A stretch of 64,000 nt of DNA from Thamnaconus septentrionalis (lineage: Eukaryota > Chordata > Actinopteri > Tetraodontiformes > Monacanthidae): positions 12,537,501 to 12,601,500 of the forward strand of contig CM020511.1 in the NCBI GenBank assembly GCA_009823395.1, read 5' to 3'. The position numbers and the translations under genes were made by a program. Positions 58,381 through 64,000 of this stretch are shown here, one piece after another. The notes beneath the pieces were generated by a model. The model saw nothing but the letters and a program-made list of their open reading frames with translations, made no database searches and was not told the DNA's origin. Position 1 is the first letter of the stretch. Every line of letters begins with the position of its first letter.

Positions 58381-60227
58381 TATGAATTTAAATTAAAAAG
58401 GTTATGTCTGTGTGTGCGCATGCTTGTTTTAGAATTCTAAAAACTCACCATTAATGGCTCTTTAAATTAAAGCTTTAAGGTGGTCGAGTCCATGTATATA
58501 AAAGTCTTGAAGATATTCTGATTCGTTGGTGAATTAGCACAAACACAGATGTTTTTCCTTCTTGCAATGTGTGAATGATGAACCGGCTCCTTTAAAATAA
58601 TGTTTCTCCTCTGCGGTAAAAACATCTTTACAAATGAGATTATTTTTGAAGATACGGGTGACGCTGCTACGGACATCAGCATTCAGCTCAGCGTCAATAA
58701 TTCCACAGTTGTGTTCTCACTGGTGGAAACGCGGATGAACTCCGATATGTGATCTGGGCTGCAGCGTGAGCTTTAACCCTCGGCCTCGCCACTCATTTGT
58801 CAGAGCCTCATGCAGAATTGACGGCAAAAGAAAGCAAGGAAAGGGGGGAAAAAATCAGATGGCGAAACAAGACTGTGAATCACTCTCCACAGTTAGCCCT
58901 AATTTCGCCAAGCTGAGTCTGTTTCATCCTGACTCATAAACAAAGTCGGGCACAGAGGAGATGAAGGGCCGAGACCTGAATGAAAGATGCATGTTGGAGC
59001 AGTGGGTGCTGCTGAGACCTTTGCTCACTCTCTGACAGGAAGCCTCACCTCTTCTGTTTGGGAAATTTTCCTCAGGATCCTCTCTGAATTCATGTTGTCC
59101 TGTTAGACCCGCGGCTGCCTCCCAAGCAGCTCCGTGACTTGCCGTGACATTCGGAATGAGTCGCCCGATCGAAAGAGTGCAGCGCCGCGTTTGTCACAGT
59201 CAAAGGGTGAAACTGCACTGGGCTTTTTTGTTTTGCTTGTCAGCTGAACATTTGAGGGGGGGAAAGGAGATTTGTACCTTATTCCCATTACTGTTCAATC
59301 ATTATGTGGAAGACGGTTGAAACACAAGCTGCTGCATCGGCGTTACAGATTCATTTTACATTTCATTTGTGTTTGTCAATCCAAATTCTAGATCGTATGT
59401 GATGCCGATGTCTGGATTGTCTTGGCTCTCACTCCTAGCGCTGTTAGCATGCTAACCCAAACCGCAACCGCAAAATGTATCTGAGCTTGCTGAGGTAAAA
59501 GTGAGTTCATCATTTCCTCTGGAGAGGATTATTATCATCACTGTTGTGTTAAAATGTCCCAGCTAGGCAGCCTACAACCCTGTTTTTCCTGAATCCCAGA
59601 TGATTGTTGGAAGGAGTCGAGTTTTTATATTTTGTCATCAACGTCATGTGTGTTCACGCTCCCAATGGGTTTCGCTCTTACTGTAACTAACCCCATTATC
59701 TTGTGAAAAGTCACTTTCCAAAACCATGTAGGCCAAAGTAGCCAAAATTGCACTTCACCATCATGGCTTTGCATAACATTTGATATCTTTGTTGTTTTCA
59801 TCTTGCTAGTCTGTTTGTTTTTGTTACTTTCCAAGTGGTTGTGTTCTCAAAATCAGCCTTTGTCGTAAAGTTGTCTTTTTAATTGCCTTCATGTTTTAAT
59901 TGTCTCCACCATTGAGTGCATCTAAAGTTAGAATCAAGCTGTGTCGTATAGTTGCTTTTGGAGAACTTTCGCGGCGGCTGTGTTTCCTGTGTGTTTTCGC
60001 CATTGCGCCCTTACCCTATTAACGCCGCCACAGAGAGGTGAGACTGTTAGCGGCGGTGGTAAAAGTTGACGAGTGGCCATAAACCTTTAAAGGTGACAAA
60101 GAAGTTTCTCAAACACAAAACAGGGGGGAACTTGACGAACTAGAACTGATTGAATGTGGACGTCTGGGTCTGAATCCAGGATCAATCACAGACACACGTT
60201 GACCATGAATCATCTCTCAACGGACAC

Positions 60228-60292
60228 CTTCCATCCATCTGTTTTCTATTATACTTCTACACTCAGGGTCGCCTATCCCAGCTGTTCATCTC
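60228..60292 (-). mobile_element. Degraded LINE tail, third copy
   Basis: CCATCCATCTGTTTTCTATT, then CTACACTCAGGGTCGCCTAT and CCCAGCTG, follow the word order of the tail at 40224-40353 with an internal deletion. No clear target-site duplication. Confidence 0.55.
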
Positions 60293-60825
60293 CCTACCTA
60301 AATGTATGCTTACTACAGCTACTGCACATGGTGTTTGAATTTAAGCGTGTCAGGGTGCGATAGGCACTGAGAATCTGTGATGCTGTAACCAGCAAAGATG
60401 ACACGGCTGCATGGTTATATATATGAAAAAGCACTGGGATAGAAATAAATATTATGTGACTCATAATTGTAAACATTAACAGAATAGTGTTCTTTCCTGC
60501 CAGAACCTGTCAACACTGCCGGTGAAAGGCAAAGATAGAAATAATTGGGAAAGGTGTTTTTGAGGAGTGGGTGGCAGCACATCAATAAGTCAGCATCATT
60601 CCCTGTTAAACTTCCTGTGTTGAACAGAAAAGGTAGAAGAAATAGAAAGCGTGTGAGTAAGCGACTGGAGCCCAAAGTGACGCAAAGTCGACTTGCAGGA
60701 GTAAATTTAGGAACGTGAGGACTAACGACATTTTATTTTGTTTCTTCAAAGTGATCACATTTTCTTTATTTTTTCTTCTGTTTTTTTGTTTCGTTTCCTC
60801 CCGGTGACCTTTTCGATCCGTCCAG

Positions 60826-60968
60826 GTAGCCGCCTGTTGGACGGCTGCGTCTGTGATGACACAGAGGCCACAGCTCTGACCTTCAACATCCGCCTCATCG
60901 ACGTCTGCGTCCCTCTGCCGGGGCCCTCGGGACCAGCGGGGGGGAGATGGATGGGCCGAACGGCCTGA
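60826..60968 (+). CDS. Candidate exon 2 (terminal) of the small two-exon gene
   Basis: The exon follows a pyrimidine-rich stretch ending TCCAG. Its first two bases complete the glycine codon split after 58076, so the frame opened by exon 1 continues GSRLLDGCVCDDTEATALTF, NIRLIDVCVPLPGPSGPAGG and RWMGRTA to a TGA at 60966-60968. The DNA is GC-rich and free of repeats, unlike its surroundings. A CVC pair and a Pro-Gly-rich end are visible, but no known domain. Alternatives are a regulatory element with a chance frame, or the reverse-strand frame, which lacks splice sites. Confidence 0.5.
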
Positions 60969-61186
60969 CAGAGCGGGCCCCAGGGCTCGGAACTCAGCGG
61001 GCACGAGGCCTTTCATCTCCCTTCTCAAACCGCTGACTGTCACACACGGACAACAAGCAATCCGCACCGTTGCTCGAGCTGAAGCCAGAAGGGAAAAAAA
61101 ATGCAGATTGGAGAGGATTTAGTACTTATTTAGCGCAGCACATTGCTCACGCTGGCTGGCCGTCTGCTTGGTGGCTGCAGAATATA

Positions 61187-61542
61187 CAGGCTGTCCCAAA
61201 AAATTTGACATTATTTTTAAAAGCAGTTGTCTTGAAAACTACTAAGTCTAGCACAATGAAATTGAACAGTTTAGGTGTTGAACATCTTAAGTTTATTATG
61301 GGACGGATTTCATCAGTGTTCGATATGTATCACCCAGTTGTGTCACAACTGTGTGCAAGCATATTGCAAGACGCAAAATGATTTCTCTTTGGGAGTGAAC
61401 AGCATGGCTCAACCTGAAAACAGAACAAAAATATATAATTGAATATAAAATATTGATCTTTTTCTAAACATTCTGTGAAATTCTGATGTTTGAGGTTATT
61501 TCAACAAGAATTGCCAACATTAAAATTTTTTGGGACACCCTG
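61187..61542. mobile_element. Mariner-type MITE, complete 356 bp
   Basis: Inverted terminal repeats CAGGCTGTCCCAAAAAATTT (left) and, on the reverse strand, CAGGGTGTCCCAAAAAATTT (right) differ at one of 20 positions. A TA dinucleotide flanks both sides (61185-61186 and 61543-61544), the expected target-site duplication of Tc1/mariner elements. The interior is AT-rich with no transposase frame, so it is non-autonomous. The frame at 61070-61381 crosses the left border and is spurious. Confidence 0.93.
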
Positions 61543-61730
61543 TACAATAATGTTTTTTGACTTAATGGTAAGAAGATGCCTCAGTGTTTTCCTTTCAATT
61601 TCTGGAGCTGGTTTGGGCTTTTAGTGATACTCATGATGCAGAGTAGTTTGCACTGGGAATTAATCTCAACTACGACTGAAGTTTAAAATCATTTGCACCC
61701 TGTCGCCTCAAAGTGGACACTGTAGCGCAG

Positions 61731-61778
61731 CCACTTGATTAGGTTACCATTACCAGGTTGGTGTACCTAATGAAGTGG
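61731..61778. repeat. Inverted repeat of a fish TTAGGTACACC-type element end
   Basis: CCACTTGATTAGGTTACC at 61731-61748 is an imperfect inverted copy of GGTGTACCTAATGAAGTGG at 61760-61778. The right arm resembles the GTACCTAATAAAGTGGCC end of a widespread fish repeat. Confidence 0.6.
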
Positions 61779-61779
61779 C

Positions 61780-62050
61780 CGACCAATCAGAGTGAATACT
61801 ACGAAATATAAGTATACAGGAACTAGTGTTAGAAGTTTTATGCATCGATAGTAAATCCTCAGTGGCAGCCACTGAAGTATTTTTCTCACCTTTTGTATCA
61901 AATTGTGATCAAAATATTGTGCCACCCACAATCTGGATACTGAAAACAGCAGTAGATAATATAATTATAGTAATTTCCTTTTTGAAATTATACCCAAATA
62001 GAAAGGTTTAAAGTTGAATGATTAGAAAATAAAAGGCTTTTCTTCTATTT
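61780..62050. other. AT-rich non-coding DNA
   Basis: No gene recognised. An AATAAA word near 62026 could serve as a poly(A) signal for the candidate gene ending at 60968, but it is 1 kb downstream and behind a MITE. Confidence 0.35.
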
Positions 62051-62420
62051 GCCCAGCGGAGCAACAGCAACCAAACAGCCGGATGATAAAACTTTTTTGT
62101 TTCATACTCTGCTCCGTCGCCATTAAACGGTGCATTAAAATGTATCTCACATGCTAACAGAATAAGGATCCGTAATTGATTGGCCTGCCGAAGTCTGACA
62201 GGTGGCTCCGAGGTTAGCGCGCGGCATCAGATGTCTACCAGCAGAGGCACTTTAATAACACGGTTAAAGTACACAATATAGCCCCATTTGCATAAAACAA
62301 CTCCAGAGCCACTCAGACTGCCGTCCATAATTTACTGTAAATGTGATCCTGGCCTGACCCCCGGCGTCAAGCCACACTTTGTTTTATGGCTTTTGCAGCT
62401 AAGTGCTCCGTTGCCTTGGT
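62050..62420. other. Conserved-non-coding-like block with octamer
   Basis: Repeat-free balanced sequence with the octamer ATTTGCAT at 62286-62293 and many homeodomain-type words (GTAATTGATTGG, CATTAAAATG, CCATAATTTAC). No splice or coding signals. It resembles a conserved developmental enhancer. Confidence 0.32.
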
Positions 62421-62972
62421 TCACTTTGGTCTCACTTTGACTTATTATGTTCTCTGTTTGTGTATTTATGTAATGATGAAACAGCGTGGCTCCCCAAACT
62501 TTTTCATCAGCCCGCGCTACATTGATGATTACCCATAAAGGTCTTCATCACCGCATAAATTACCCTAATCAACTAACTCTCCGAAGAAAAGGGGAGGAAA
62601 AAAAAAAGTCACAGAGCAATTAGTTTATTTTTTTTCTCCTCCGCCCCTCTTTTCCATCCAATTTTTCACTCTCACCTTTAGCCGTTCTTCTCCCTAAACG
62701 CTCCGCGGGCTCCTGTGACTTTAGATCTGATTAATGCTCTGCTGACCGCTGGACAGAAACTGTATTTTCCTCAATATCCGCTCCACCCTTGCTGCTGTGT
62801 GTCACTCTGGACGTCCCTCTGTTTATGTGGTGAAGGGCAAGCAGGGGATGGGGGTGATTGAAACAGGAAGGCCCGCCTTCTTTGGCTGAGCTCCTACGCA
62901 TTTGCGTGGACGGGGGCCGGTTGCTGTCTAACAACAGCGTTTATCGTAATAGAGGTCTGATGTGTGTGCGTG

Positions 62973-63014
<42 letters not shown>

Positions 63015-64000
63015 GTGTGTGTGCGGCGGCCGCCTCGCTCTTTTGCCCCTGCGAGCTGCGAGAAGCCTGTTAAAGAGCCGCCACCGGTGTGATATTTATA
63101 GAGGCCTGCCAAATGACCTAGGTGACTGCCGGGCACACACACACACACGCACATGGAGACATGCGCTCGGAAGCTCACAGGAGCAAAAGAGTGTTAATTG
63201 GAGGCAAAAGCCTGGCTGCAGTGGTGGAGAAAGGCAGAGGAGGCAGCCGAGGTGTTGATGGGGGAGCTATCGGGTAAAAAGTTGCAAAGAAGCGCCGCTC
63301 GCAAGAACAGAACAGCCAATTTTTTTTATTTATTTTTTTCCCCCCCCATCACCGTGATATTACCTTCGTCTGCCGGCTATGCCTTGGCTGGCTGCCTTGC
63401 CTTGCCTGCCTGCCCTTCCCCACCTCCCATTAGGTGGTGGTCCATCCCACACGGGCTTTGGATCAACACGGCCACAACGCTGCGGCCGGCGATTTTTAAA
63501 TGACAAGGAGGCAGCGGGCCTGCGTCAGTGGCTGTTACAGTGTGGCTGTAACACTCCCGAACCTCTTGTGGAAATCACCCTTATCTTCTGATAGGGCGAG
63601 GAACCACGTCGGGTTGTTTCCTGAGGCCTATTACTGCACACAGTAATGCAATAAGAAGAGAATTCAGGGGTGTTTTTTTTCCCTGCTGGTCACATGTTGA
63701 AGTCACTTTGCTTCGTGGTTCCTTGCAGTGACTTGCTGAAGGATTTTATGCTCTCTATCATGAACTGTTTGACCAATGACAAGTTCAGTCCTGAAAATGT
63801 GTTAATGCGCAAATGGGAATGAACGTCTTTACAATTTTGATGTTATTCTAGAATAATTTTTCGATTCACATTTAAAAAAGCGACTGTGTGGAAAGTCCTG
63901 TGACTCTGATTTTGCCCTAAAACTGAACAATTTTTAGAAGTCACAAAATCATGTTCTCGAAACTCGTTTTTATTTCACTGAGTGGGTTAAACATGAACAG
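62421..64000. other. Non-coding DNA with (TG)n array
   Basis: A TG array lies at 62974-63023, leading into a CG-rich patch. CA repeats lie at 63136-63150. Frames at 62858-63591 read through these. The frame at 63198-63503 shows KAWLQWWRKAEEAAEVLMGE with a possible acceptor at 63180, but no stop-free continuation or donor is convincing. The last 400 bases are unique. Confidence 0.4.

Larger units (their letters stand above)
58077..60825 (+). other. Putative intron between the two candidate exons
   Basis: Begins GTGAGG and ends TCCAG. It contains (AT)12 at 58321-58344, a Tc1-like terminus at 58351-58380, the palindrome GTTAGCATGCTAAC at 59443-59456 (a frequent fish repeat word) and a CCATCCAT-led LINE tail remnant at about 60230-60292. 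Minus-strand frames (60415-61067) lack support. Confidence 0.4.

Noticed and set aside
61070..61381. 103-codon plus-strand frame
   Set aside because: It crosses the left end of the MITE, so it cannot be an ancestral host gene. No transposase similarity.
63198..63503. 101-codon plus-strand frame with possible acceptor
   Set aside because: It continues into T- and C-runs. No donor or recognisable domain.

Overview
The window looks like teleost fish chromosomal DNA, probably a spiny-rayed fish, taken from a gene-poor stretch or a very large intron. The evidence is long (CA/TG)n, (CT/GA)n and (CTAT)n microsatellites every few kilobases, CpG-rich islands in AT-rich DNA, fish-typical non-LTR retrotransposon tails and Tc1-like termini, and no prokaryotic gene organisation. 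No tRNA, rRNA, CRISPR array, operon or bacterial signal was found. Most open frames are read-through of microsatellites or GA/CT-rich tracts and are not annotated.

Layout. 1-8300: mostly unique sequence with a 14-bp perfect hairpin (5053-5086), a purine tract (5400-5660) and a CpG-rich block (5810-6020). 8311-8600: C-terminal remnant of a LINE on the minus strand. 9190-14640: several motif-rich blocks that resemble conserved non-coding elements, including three direct nuclear-receptor half-sites at 11947-11966. 14790-15260: a teleost AT-rich interspersed repeat. 15810-18090: CpG-rich and GCC-repeat DNA. 24559-24981: a promoter-like cluster (CTCF-like, ETS, CRE-like). 28460-28553: terminal piece of a Tc1-like element. 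29000-29720: strongly strand-biased G/GA-rich DNA. 31880-32260: conserved-element-like DNA. 32885-33935: degenerate LINE reverse transcriptase, plus strand. 37954-38075 and 40211-40366: two LINE tails flanked by target-site duplications. 39424-40131: an unexplained 235-codon open frame. 40432-40790: a diverged tandem duplication. 47100-47680: CpG island with an RFX X-box. 57994-60968: the best host coding candidate. 61187-61542: a complete mariner-type MITE. 62050-62420: conserved-element-like DNA.

The strongest coding evidence is a pair of plus-strand exons, 57994-58076 and 60826-60968. They have good splice sites, a near-ideal start context and a phase-1 junction that joins two open frames into a 66-residue protein. 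I do not recognise its family.

The other notable theme is six short, near-perfect hairpins with stems of 11 to 19 bp and tiny loops, scattered through unique DNA. Such stems are far longer than chance predicts and most resemble template-switch (snap-back) mutations rather than transposons. All conserved-element and binding-site calls come from reading motifs by eye. No alignment was possible.
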